Assembly (NCBI GenBank): GCA_003864495.1
Contig: ML133502.1
Span: 744,001-808,000 of the forward strand
Source of the DNA: Nemopilema nomurai
Lineage: Eukaryota > Cnidaria > Scyphozoa > Rhizostomeae > Rhizostomatidae
DNA: 64,000 nucleotides
Direction of reading: 5' to 3'
The translations under genes and the position numbers were made by a program. Below, piece by piece: positions 12,401 to 22,100 of the stretch (the stretch's first letter is position 1; each line of letters starts with the position of its first letter). The notes beneath the pieces were generated by a model. That model searched no databases. It was not told the DNA's origin and worked only from the letters and a program-made list of their open reading frames with translations.

Positions 12401-13308
12401 GCAAAAGTTTATTGATTCTACTTCGATGTTTTGATGATGCTAAACGCCTGGGTATAACCTGGTGTATGCAAATATAAGGAACGTTCGTCAAATATTTGAT
12501 GGCTCGAAGATTTGCCCGGGCTTGTCGCCTAGTCGATGTGTAAAGGCTAAGTGCGGATATCCTCTTTTGCAGAACTTCTTATTGAAATCTCCCAGACGAC
12601 AGGAGTCGTTCTTGATCCCGTGTACACCATCAAAGCTATTCGAGGGATGCTTAAAGAAATGGCAGATAATCCTTCACGATTCAAAGGAAAGCGGGTTCTT
12701 TTTCTTCACACAGGTGCGAACAATTCTTGCCCCATTGACCTCTACAGTTAACAGTTATTTTCACCTCATTTTCTCTTTCCTTTTCTCTCTTTTTACTTCC
12801 TTCTCTCTTTGCTTCTTTCTCGCTCTTGTTCTCTTTCTCTTTCCTTTTTACTCTCTCACCTTACCTCTTTCGTTCTTTCCCTACTCCTCACCTCGCCTAT
12901 TTGGGTTTTGCCTCTTCCTCTCTCTTTGTCACTTCTCTCGTTTCTTCTTTCTTTCTTCTCTCCCCCCATCATACACCTTCTACGACCTCCAGCCCCCAAA
13001 TACTAAGTAATTTGTCCCTGTCTACCCCATCACTGTCCCTGCAAATAATTTAGATTGTTGCTGTATCGAAATAACGCTTCTTCTTAAGCTTTGGACACTC
13101 AAAAAGCATTTCTGTTCAGTTAATTTCTATAACGAGATCATATGGCTAAACATATACTTCAGCAGAATGTTTTTCTTTATCCATACAAGGTGGGTACTTT
13201 GCCTTATTCGGCCACCAAGCCAATGATTTGTTGCTGAATGGACCAAAAACGCGGAACAAGAAATTCAAGATTTGGACAGACGGTGCATCGAACCCCCTTG
13301 ATTGGTGA
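6431..13308 (+). CDS. D-cysteine desulfhydrase-like PLP enzyme, copy 2 (complete)
   Basis: A nine-exon gene for a 366-aa PLP enzyme that would cleave D-cysteine to pyruvate, H2S and ammonia. CDS exons: 6431-6505, 7096-7209, 8238-8390, 8598-8731, 9021-9120, 9674-9774, 11582-11745, 12573-12713, 13190-13308. All junctions are GT-AG and phase-compatible. The start ATG opens [16 protein letters not shown], a typical family N-terminus. Landmarks: GGNK with the Schiff-base Lys at 63; SIQSNH (85-90) substrate/PLP contacts; phosphate loop SGSGGT (205-210); DPVYT (295-299) and HTGG (326-329), whose Thr residues favour desulfhydrase over ACC deaminase. No signal or targeting peptide is obvious. Exon 3 is odd: the strong acceptor CAG at 8230-8232 breaks the frame, and only the AAG five bases later keeps it open. 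Exon 7 is flanked by inverted mobile elements. The family assignment is strong; the substrate is inferred. Confidence 0.87.
10440..11105 (+). other. Intron 6 of copy 2, left part
   Basis: The first 1.3 kb of intron 6 (from 9775) shows no recognisable gene. The minus-strand open frame at 10147-10407 matches no known family and is probably chance. Confidence 0.4.
11106..11505 (+). mobile_element. TA-flanked MITE, Tc1/mariner-like, left copy
   Basis: A 400 bp non-coding element in intron 6 of the copy 2 enzyme gene. It has terminal inverted repeats of about 22 bp (CACGCTTTTTTATATAAGG and its complement at the right end) and lies between TA dinucleotides at 11104-11105 and 11506-11507, the target duplication typical of Tc1/mariner elements. 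The interior carries several AAGGAACTTTT blocks. A second copy in reverse orientation lies at 11841-12238, on the other side of exon 7. Both are absent from the corresponding introns of copy 1, so they inserted after the duplication or were lost there. Confidence 0.85.
11841..12238 (-). mobile_element. TA-flanked MITE, Tc1/mariner-like, right copy (inverted)
   Basis: This is a second, diverged copy of the element at 11106-11505, inserted in the opposite orientation in intron 7 and bounded by TA at 11839-11840 and 12239-12240. Its reverse complement matches the left copy over its whole length with scattered differences, including the CTAATAGAGAG-type and CGCATATGCTGTC-type interior blocks. It has no coding capacity. 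Confidence 0.85.
12750..12990. repeat. Pyrimidine-rich tract in intron 8 of copy 2
   Basis: A C/T-rich low-complexity stretch in the same intron position as the tract in copy 1 (3410-3580). It is the source of spurious Ser/Leu/Phe-rich frames. Confidence 0.7.
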
Positions 13309-13782
13309 GATTGCACCATTGGACTACCATATTATCAGTTCAAATAATTTCATATACCTTTCTCAGATGAAGGCCACTTCGAGGGCCACTTACTTGTAAA
13401 CATTAAACTGCAATAACATTTCGTCTCGATTCCTTTAAATACAAAAATGCTGCTTTCGGCAGACCTATTATTGCAAGAGGAAATTGACTGCAATTTGCGC
13501 CTGAAGGCCATGTAGAAGAAAAAAGTCAAAAATCAAAAGACTATCTTGTGACTATTTCAGCTTTTTGAAAACTTTGATTAACTTGCTGGAAAACTGCTCA
13601 GGAAAATTAAAATTTTGTTTAACGAACACAATATTTTTCATAATTGAGGGAACGGGTCGTTAATTCTCCTTTTATGTGCCGCTTTTGGTGCCTCAGACCT
13701 CAAGGAATACGTTTGTCTTTGTTAAGCAATGTTTGTATGCGACAATACTAACTCCATGACGTCATCCATCTTTACGTCATTG

Positions 13783-15370
13783 CTAAAGCTCCTCGTGCTC
13801 GCTAGTTTTAGAGCCCTTTCTCATTTGCGGCTTGTAAAACTCTTCAAACGTCAGCCTTTCATCTTTATCGTCGTCGTTTCTGAAGTTTCCGTCGACCCAA
13901 AAGTCCAGTTGATCTGTGTTGTTGCTGACCATTACTTTCCCAAACTCACGCATCTCTTCACGTGACACGAAGCCATCTTTGTTGGCATCCATGTATTCGA
14001 ACATGAGTTTTGCTTGTTTTTTCGAGGACTGTTGGTGAAAGAATATCACGTTTCATTTAAAAAGAATCACTACGATGTCTAAAGGGGGTATTAAATTGAG
14101 GGCCTGAAGCCCCAGCCCCAATTTGTGGGCTAATTTACGTCAGAACGGGGCTTTCATTATTTTCCTTCTTTCTTTCGAAGACGTTGAAACACTTTCAGCG
14201 AACAAAGAATGAACGTAGTCGGTGTGAAAGGTTCAGAAAGGGGTGTCATCAATTCCTGATCCCCCACTAGGCTCCCCCCCTTCAGTTGACATGTTTGCTA
14301 CTTGATCCTTCTGATGCTCGCAGTAAATGTATTTCATCTCACTTAGCCCTTTTCCTAAATTGTTGTACGTCTCACTAGCCTAAAAAACGATTACCTAGCT
14401 ACATAGCTACGAATAATAAATAAATCAAACCAAATCAGATAGCTATTGTCAACATTTTCTATTACTCAGCATGTCTTGATTTCTACCGCATTGGCTACTT
14501 CTAAGTGTACAGTATTGACGCTAACGGCTTCATACGTCGGTGCAAATGTTGTTGTAGTGTGGAGCTGGTTAAAGTTTTGCCTTGATTTTCAGAATGAAAA
14601 ACCCTGGAAGTTTTCTCGGGATAAGATGAGCCTCGCTGATTCCAGACGCTGAGATGATTTTTCAAATCGATTTAGTCAAACAGAAGGAAGTTGTCCTATG
14701 CAACAAAGAAGTAACAGAACATGGACGCAGCAACTTTGCTATCAATCTTCATATGAATATTTATATGATTTTGTCTTTTCAAATCGGTCAAGCTATTGCT
14801 GGACATATCAAAGCAAATTGTTGCATCAGCAAGGAAAATATACGTTTAAACAGGCTAATGCTTGAATCGATGGAGTCTTATACGGAGCTACTGTGCATTC
14901 TCACGTTATATTGAGTGTATTTGAAAGTGACTACTTAGAAACGTCTTACCTGCTTAGAATAATCAAATACTTCATAGTCTAATATGGTAACAATAGAACG
15001 ATATGTCTAGACATCCAACCAATAATTGTAATTTTTTGTCTGATCTTGGTGCATCTAAGTGCTGCAGGCCTGGTTTTGGGTTGACTTCAAGCACAGAAAA
15101 ACTCAACGTTTCTAAGAACAGAATTTGGAATATTTCCAGGAAAACGTATAATCACCGGAAAATTTCAAATGCAGATAAATCTTATGCCATGTGCATTTGC
15201 TTGCTATTCAGTACGTAGTCATAAAATCTAACCTGGATCATGTATTCATCTCCTTTGAATTTCAGAAGCTCTTCATCTTGGTGGGCATGAATTTTCTTGA
15301 TTTGTTCAAATAGTTTGTCGAAGCATAATGAAACTTCTATAGCTGCTAGAATAAGTAGCAAGAACTTCAT
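13783..15370 (-). CDS. ER-lumenal/secreted protein with two EF-hands and C-terminal HEEL
   Basis: A two-exon gene: 15370-15233 (46 codons) and 14028-13783 (81 codons plus TAG), joined in phase 0 with GT-AG ends, giving 127 aa. Residues 1-16 (MKFLLLILAAIEVSLC) form a signal peptide. Two EF-hand loops follow: 60-71 (DANKDGFVSREE, canonical) and 98-109 (DDDKDERLTFEE, with Glu in place of the usual Gly at position 6 but all acidic ligands kept). The chain ends SEHEEL, and HEEL is a variant of the KDEL/HDEL retrieval signal. It is therefore probably a small Ca2+-binding protein of the ER/Golgi lumen. The layout resembles MCFD2-type or reticulocalbin-type proteins, but it is shorter than reticulocalbins and I cannot name an orthologue. 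A short exon inside the 1.2 kb intron cannot be excluded. It is convergent with the enzyme gene to its left (475 bp gap). Confidence 0.75.
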
Positions 15371-16324
15371 GCTTTCTGTAACAAGTTTCGCAGTATTTTG
15401 GGAGCGATTCCAAATGTACGCAGGGAAAATGGTTATTAAGAAATCGAGATATTTGATTTGATTTGATGCTGTTTAATCCCAACATCTGCTGTTCAAACGA
15501 TCCAGCTAAATGCAAACGGGGGTGCCCTCTGCTAGAAGGTGCAATCCACACTTATTGCCAGAAGGTGCAATATCTAAGGTAATATCGCAATTACATTTCC
15601 TAAAGATCTTGTAGCCGTCTTTTTAATAACGTATAAACACTGATTAATAAATCAGAATTATATCTATCTTGTCCAAAATACAGCGTCCTATTAAGGCATA
15701 TCAAATATTGGTTATGACTGCAGACTTTGATTTCTTAGCACGATATAGTTATATTTTTGTTCTTTGGAAGTTTGGTGCAATTTACAACCCCAGCTGCCTA
15801 GCAATAACTTCCCCTTCTTTTCTGTGGCTCAATCACACACCCGGTTGAAATTAACCTTGTTATCAGATGCTCGCATCTCTGTTTACTCTGAAAGTGATTT
15901 CAGTTGCCGTGATCTAAACGGACTTTTGTCTAGGCCTACTGCCTGTTCAAATATTCTAGTTGCTTCACAGGCTTCCCAGCATTCCATTCACCTGCAACTT
16001 GCTTGTGGCATGGAAGTCCCTGGTTGAAGTCATGAAACACTCAAGTCTAAATCCTTCAAAGTTTCGAATTCATCCTCTTTGTCCTGTTACTCTGCAATTT
16101 ATATGAAAATTTGACAAATCTGAAGTTGAAAGTCAATTTGCTTTTTAGGATGGATAAATATGGCGGCTTGTTTGTACACGTCGCAACTCGAGAAGGCTTT
16201 AAAGTTTCAACGAGACAATAAAAGCAAAAGTCTAGTACGTCACATAAAGAAAATCCACATCATAATGTTATCATTATTTTGTATTTGTACCTAGCAACTC
16301 TTCAAAGCAATTGACCTGCTGAGG
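15371..16324. other. Intergenic stretch
   Basis: No recognisable gene. A short + strand frame starting ATGGCGGC at 16158 ends in the next line without a homologue I know. The upstream region of the minus-strand EF-hand gene should lie just right of 15370. Confidence 0.35.
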
Positions 16325-16888
16325 TCATATGCCGACACGACTGAACGAGAGTCTGTCAAAACAGTGGCTAATGGAGAAAACTGGGCACTACTGGAGGGGG
16401 CTGGGGGGGGGCAGTTACCCCGGCCGATCAAATCCAAGGGGAGCCAAAGTGAGTTATTACCTTTCAGAGGCGCCGTAGGTAAATAAGCCAAAAAGAAGAT
16501 GAGCAAAGTCAATTAATACTTCAGAAGAAGTATCAAAACGAGTCTTTATCGGTAGACCAGCACCAAGAGAGTAGTTTATTTCATGAATCTTACCAAGCAA
16601 GGGATCGATTGAATCTCTGTTCACCATTGCGTCAAAGTCGCCTGAAAGATTGGCTTCACGTGAAAGTATCCTGTTCCAGTACTTTTTGAAAATTATATCA
16701 TGTTTAAATTGGGACTCATTAGAATAAGGCATCGTCCTTGAATACATGAAGCTGAGAAGCAACAGACAGTAACTTGGGACGTTATACATTTTACATACAA
16801 GTTTACAATAATTCCATTCGATGTGGTCAATAGAATTCGAAGTGATAGCTGTTAGAAGTCGACATTTTACTGGCTTATTCGTGGCCAT
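16325..16888 (-). CDS. Unrecognised protein, two-exon model
   Basis: A minus-strand open exon 16888-16461 (ATG in the context GATCATGG) ends in a good donor (GAAAG|GTAATA). Joining to an acceptor at 16353-16354 (TTTTGACAG) adds eight codons to a TGA at 16325-16327, giving about 151 aa. The first 140 residues have ordinary protein composition (a Cys/Leu-rich segment followed by a polar part with GDFDAMVNRDSIDPLLGK) and no repeats. There is no signal peptide, and I recognise no domain. The exon is longer and less biased than chance frames nearby, which is the only reason to list it. The short second exon is weakly supported; other 3' exons are possible. Confidence 0.35.
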
Positions 16889-19080
16889 GATCAATTTATT
16901 CTTGAAAATTTATTCTCCCTTCTCATGAATTCCTAAACATATTTCATGCACAAATGATAATGTGAAAATTAGCTAAATCTGCAGCGCGTAAAAGTAACCA
17001 AAGAGGGGCAGCACTTGACCCTTTGCCCCCCCCCCTTGCAGCCTCGTCACCACCTCATCATCAGCATAGCAACAAGCACAAACGTATTCACAACAGCAGG
17101 AATGAATGAAAAAGCTCTGTGCCATACTGACGTCAATCTCTAAGCCATTTTTCGCGCAGGATTACCTTTACATACTTTTGGAGGCAATGCAAAAGTCCTC
17201 TTTGTTGTCGAAAGAAACTGTGGAAGGTAGTGTGAAAGGTATGACTGGACGCTGATTGGCCATAACACGGCCAATCACGCGCCTTTCATCGCAGCCAGTA
17301 ATTTGATTTTCGATCCGCAACTGGCCATTTCATTTGGGAGAGTGTCGGAGGTCGAACGAGCAATTCAATTGCAAAAAAATTGTTTTTACGCTGTTCCCGG
17401 CACAGCACATGCTACTTCTAAGCTTATCTCCTCCGGGCTTCATATTACGACTTTGTTCCCAAAAAGTCAGCTTTTACCAAGATAAAATAAATAATTTTTC
17501 GTTTTGTTGTTAATAGCAGCAATTTAGGAATCTTCTAAACTAGTTAAAGCCCAAAATGATTATTAAATGCCCTAAATTTGATATTTTGGCCTAAAAAGGT
17601 TCTTTTTGTGCCCTTCTTCGCTCTGGCATCCACTAACTGAAATATTATCCGTTTTAGTTCGTCGCTTTAACCAGTTCCTAAGCCCCATTTCTACAACGAG
17701 TAAGTGGTTCTAAGTCCGTTATCGCTTCCCCATTTCTGCGCTATTAACGAAATTAAAGATAGTAACCCATGATCGCTAAGTTAGCAAGTTTAAGACAGGC
17801 AAAGAAATCCAGATAATAGCGTGAACAGAAGCATAACTGTAACAAGAAACAGAGCAAGTAACAGAAAAAGAACAAATTACAAGCATGTTTCATGATGAGT
17901 ATGAGCCCGTAGATTGCTGTAGTTTTTTCTTCATTTGCAGTCGATCGTTATGATGAAAACACCGTTGAGATGAAAACACCGACCTATCTATGAAAAATAA
18001 AGAAGCTCGCCATTTGTTACACAAAGTAAAGGGTCCGAACTTTCTTTGTCTGATCATTTTAAGTAGGGAGGGATGAAGAAATTACTTTGTCAAGTTGAAT
18101 GATAAGCTGCTTTCATCAAAAACGGAATCGATGACTTCAAAACATGTGGGTTGACACCCCATTTCAAACAATTAAAAAACGATTGCGTAATCCATGTTGG
18201 CTCTTTGTCACTAGAGAACTTACGATTTGACTACGCAGTCGCTACGGGGCCCCTGGCCTCCTACCCAGGGTACTGACCTCCTAGCCGTCGTAGTCAGGTG
18301 CTTAGTCAAATCGTAAGCTCTTCATTGTAGCCAAGGAATCTCTCGATGCGATGATGAATTTCAACAAACTTTTACATATTCTGCAATATGAGTAATTACT
18401 TATAAGTTGAATTTTGATATTTCCAAACCCCAATTCATGATGACCATTGTTTGAACAATTATGCAGCCAAAGGTTGGTTTTCAAGGGTGCGCTGGGCTCT
18501 TCCACACGGGCTTACGAGGGGCAGATGCGGCCTAGAAGTGTAGAGCTAGTGGGTCTGAGCCCCCCTTTTTAATGCCAAAAATTGACAAATTTCTACTTCT
18601 TCTGTTGTTTTGGGCAATATTTTGTGCAAGTGCCCCCCTTGCTATTTCGATAGCAATACAGCGCTGATGCTGCCCCCTCTGGTCCTCGTGCACTTAATTC
18701 TTTCGTTTTGCTATTGTTTTCCTATTATCTTGATACATTGCCCCCTAGCTCTGAACATAAGCAGGCGTTCCAGGAGTGCTAATCACCATTCTGTGGCAAA
18801 CCGCCATTCTAAGGAAACAAACACCTCGCCACCTTGGGAAAGAGCCTTCTTTCCTGCCCTCGCCTCGGGGCCTGGTGTAGCTGGGGCCTCACTGATAGGG
18901 GCCTGGATAAGTCTCGTCTCTGTGCCCCCTGTGGCAGTGAAATTGCCGCCTGGTCGTTGGTCATGTGCCACCATTAATTGTCGACTGTTGAACTTTGGAT
19001 CGCGAGAACCTTTGTGTTCCACGCGCTGGTACAAATAAGCCAATGCGCCACATTTTGTGTTTCGTGACTGACATTAGGCG
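16889..19080. other. Intergenic stretch upstream of ferritin
   Basis: No gene recognised. It contains a homopolymer C run near 17025, the hairpin element at 18214-18320, and a GC-richer part at about 18830-19030 that may be the proximal promoter region of the ferritin transcript starting near 19090. Opposite-strand frames at 18610-19043 in that GC-rich part look like by-products of composition. Confidence 0.35.
18214..18320. repeat. Short inverted-repeat element (hairpin)
   Basis: The arms GAACTTACGATTTGACTA and TAGTCAAATCGTAAGCTC face each other about 70 bp apart, with further pairing of CGCAGTCGCTACGG with CCGTCGTAGTCAGGTGC. The whole would fold into a long hairpin. It is probably a tiny MITE or a deletion product; no target duplication was verified. 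Confidence 0.6.
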
Positions 19081-19116
19081 GTCGCTACCAAGGAAGTGGA
19101 AGTTGCCCGGAGCTCG

Positions 19117-19141
19117 GTATCAGAAACAGTGATTTCTATAC
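19117..19141 (+). promoter_or_regulatory. Iron-responsive element (IRE) in 5' UTR exon of ferritin
   Basis: The sequence folds as a canonical IRE. Lower stem GTAT (19117-19120) pairs with ATAC (19138-19141). The unpaired bulge C is at 19121. A perfect 5-bp upper stem pairs AGAAA (19122-19126) with TTTCT (19133-19137), around the hexaloop CAGTGA (19127-19132). It lies shortly before a strong splice donor (AGC|GTAAGT at 19153/19154), and the next compatible coding exon is the ferritin start exon at 24185. IREs in ferritin mRNAs bind iron regulatory protein and block translation when iron is low. The fold is read from the sequence; the link to the downstream start exon is inferred. Confidence 0.85.
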
Positions 19142-19154
19142 GTTCAGTGCAGCG

Positions 19155-22100
19155 TAAGTAAATTTTAAAGTTTGTGTTAAATGCGGAAGACTCTCTTTTG
19201 TAAGTGCACTTGGCCAGTTTTTATTTTGTTGCCTATTCTAATCAAGTAAATGCCCAGTTGGAGAGCCGAGACAATGGTTTCTTAAATTTCAGCCCCATAA
19301 ACATCCAGAAATGTTTACAGGGTATTAGCTCGAGATTAAAAAAGAAAGGATACAGGCTCGTGGTTGATATTCCATTTAAAATATTGAAAGTTCATGGGGC
19401 ACGGTGGGGTGACTGAAGTGGTTTGAGCCTAATGATTTTTGTTGCTTTCTGTTCACGACCAAGCCCTTGTAATCGAACCTTGCTCACGAACATTCCTTTG
19501 CTATTTAGCTGGGCTATTAGGCTGCCAGATGGATTTTGACTTGAAAATGTGATTCCCAATTCTTGATAAGCTTTCTTTCACCAGTTTTTTTCTGTTTACA
19601 CGCATTATTTTCACCACGCAGAGGAAATAACAGCCGCGACGTCGGGGGTATGTAAAAAACGGTACTCCCCTTGACAGTTAGGAATTAGGCCGAAAACGCA
19701 GGGAGGTACTCCCCCGTAAATTTTGCTAGAGGTCATGTTTTCACGACGGTGTTTTGCAATGGCGATTGAAGAGGTTGGAGCAAGGGAGGGTGTTAAAAGG
19801 CTAGTTAAACTTGTTGGCGTCAAGTTGCTGGTTGCTGCAAAATGACAAAACACAGAGTAAAAATCACATGATATTTTGCAGTATTCTCATTGGGCAATGA
19901 CCTGCTACCTATGTAGGCTTTCAGTTTGTACCAAGCTGTATATGAAAAGCTGCATGTTTAAACCATGCTTATTACTGCAGCGATCTTCGCAAATTGCAAC
20001 CAAACCGCTCGCTCCTCATATCAGCAACGAAAATTCCATCGAGTCTTTGAAAAGAGAACTGAACAAAGAACATCTAATTTTCTGAAATAATCCTTTTTTG
20101 TTTATTTATTGTTTATGTTATGTATTCAGCTAACAGAGTTCCCTCATTACCCAGCAAATTTGGTATATACCAACTTTCCCTATTCCACCAATAACATGCA
20201 CTATTGAGTCAAGGCAAATGTGCACATGGGGTACCTAGGAGGCTCCTCAGCTAGCTTTATGAATTTAAACTGACCACTAACACTCTGTAGGAAATACCTA
20301 TCGTAGGTAATGAACAATAATTATATAGATATATAAATAGATAGAAACCAAGTACTCTAGGCAGTTGTCCTTGCGAATGTTGCCCAACGCAAAAACCCAA
20401 ATCAGAAATGGCATGTTCCCTGAAAATTATTGAGTTATCCATGTCAATTTTTCCGCGAAGTTTGCCATATTTTTCTCGTGTAAGAGGAGAAATCGAATGT
20501 CGAAAGCCATCGTCAGATTGTCGAATTCGATTTTTCAAGAATCGAACGTGTTCTATTCCATTCAAAAAGATCGAACGTGTTCTATTCCATTCAAAAAAGA
20601 TCGAACGTGTTCTATTCCATTCAAAAAAGATCGAACGTGTTCTATTCCTGGTGAATGAATGAGATTATTTCTCGCCCAAGCTGTTACGTCACCCGAATTA
20701 GCATGTTAAACATTGTTTCAGACGTGGAATCAGAGTTGTTTATTTCTGAAAATGCGAAAGAAGAGAGCATGTGGAATGTTCATCAGCCGACCTTCAATCA
20801 AAGACAGAAATGAAAAACAGGCTATCTTGGAATGTTATCTTCCCCAATTTCTTTGTCCTTGATAACCCCATTTTAAAAACACAATTGAAGTTTTGACTGT
20901 TCTATATTCAGCAAAACCCAATCATGATTCGACAAAACCAGACCTCGTACGAGGGGCTTACGATTCGACAAATCTGAAAAAGAACTCCATTCGACATTAT
21001 CGAATTCGACAAAAAAGCCATCGGCGTCATCCAACATGGAAAACGAAAATTCTAACTGGACTTGATGTGAAATTGAAATTGACAGTGAAATTGAATGATG
21101 ACGCTCTAAAAAAACAATGAGGCATATCATATTCAAGCAGTGTAGTGTGAACAGAAGCCCCATCCGGTATGAAAAGGAATCCTGTACGAAGTGAATCCGG
21201 TATAGTGTGAACAGGGATTTATGCGGCCTCATTTCTGTCGACTCGAATGCAAATCAGACAAAAATCTGAAATAAATTCGTCGATAAAGCGACCATTCAAC
21301 GTTAACTTAAATTATGTCTAATCGCTAAACTTCAAGCGTACATGTGGCATTGCTTAAACTGAAGACGCTGGGTCACATGACTTTGCATAGAGTAGCAAAG
21401 TGCGCATGCGCATTTCACATTTGGCGAATGCTAGTTGCATTGTTGTGTTGCGTTCATGCAAACCTGGTCTTCTCGAAGCATGAATCACAAGTAATCACAA
21501 CTCGATCATTTTCCTCATTTCTGTGGGCATGATTAGTACATTTGATAATAAAATTCTTTTTCTTCGTAGGAGAGTATAAACGACTTCTATCGCTCTTATT
21601 ATCCCTTTCAAATGAATATTTTTCTGCTTGGAATATCAAACCAACGCTACTTTCAAGACTTGATTAAAGGTAGCCATGTTTGTACGTTTTGCATCTTCAA
21701 ATTTCGCGCAATTTTAGGTAACTTTGGCGGGAAATGAATTTAACGCGGCTTTCAAAGCACGTTTAAGGTGGCTGCGGCGGCTCTTATGGTTAGAGTTCGA
21801 CGCAACCTAAATGCGGCCGTATAAAGTCCTCTTTCGCACATGTCTTACTCTCCATCATTGAATAAGAAATGCTCTTTATACTTTTTCGCAATCAATTTAA
21901 TAATTTTCAGAAGAAATTAATAGCCCTTTCATATGAATGATCATTTTCAGCTTTGCTAAAATTTAGCTGGCGTTTTCTTCTTTGGGCAGCTTAAACAGAA
22001 AAATAAAACCAAATAAATCTACATATTTTACAAAAAGTTTCCCACTTGGATGCAGTCAATAGCTGAGTATCTAGAGACATTGCTTTTACACTTTCAGCCA

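Noticed and set aside
6431..13308. ACC deaminase as the name for the tandem enzymes
   Set aside because: The two positions that distinguish the activities carry Thr (DPVYT, HTGG) rather than Glu and Leu, favouring D-cysteine desulfhydrase.
16158..16260. + strand ATGGCGGC start resembling a first exon
   Set aside because: The frame stops soon and no compatible downstream exon was found.
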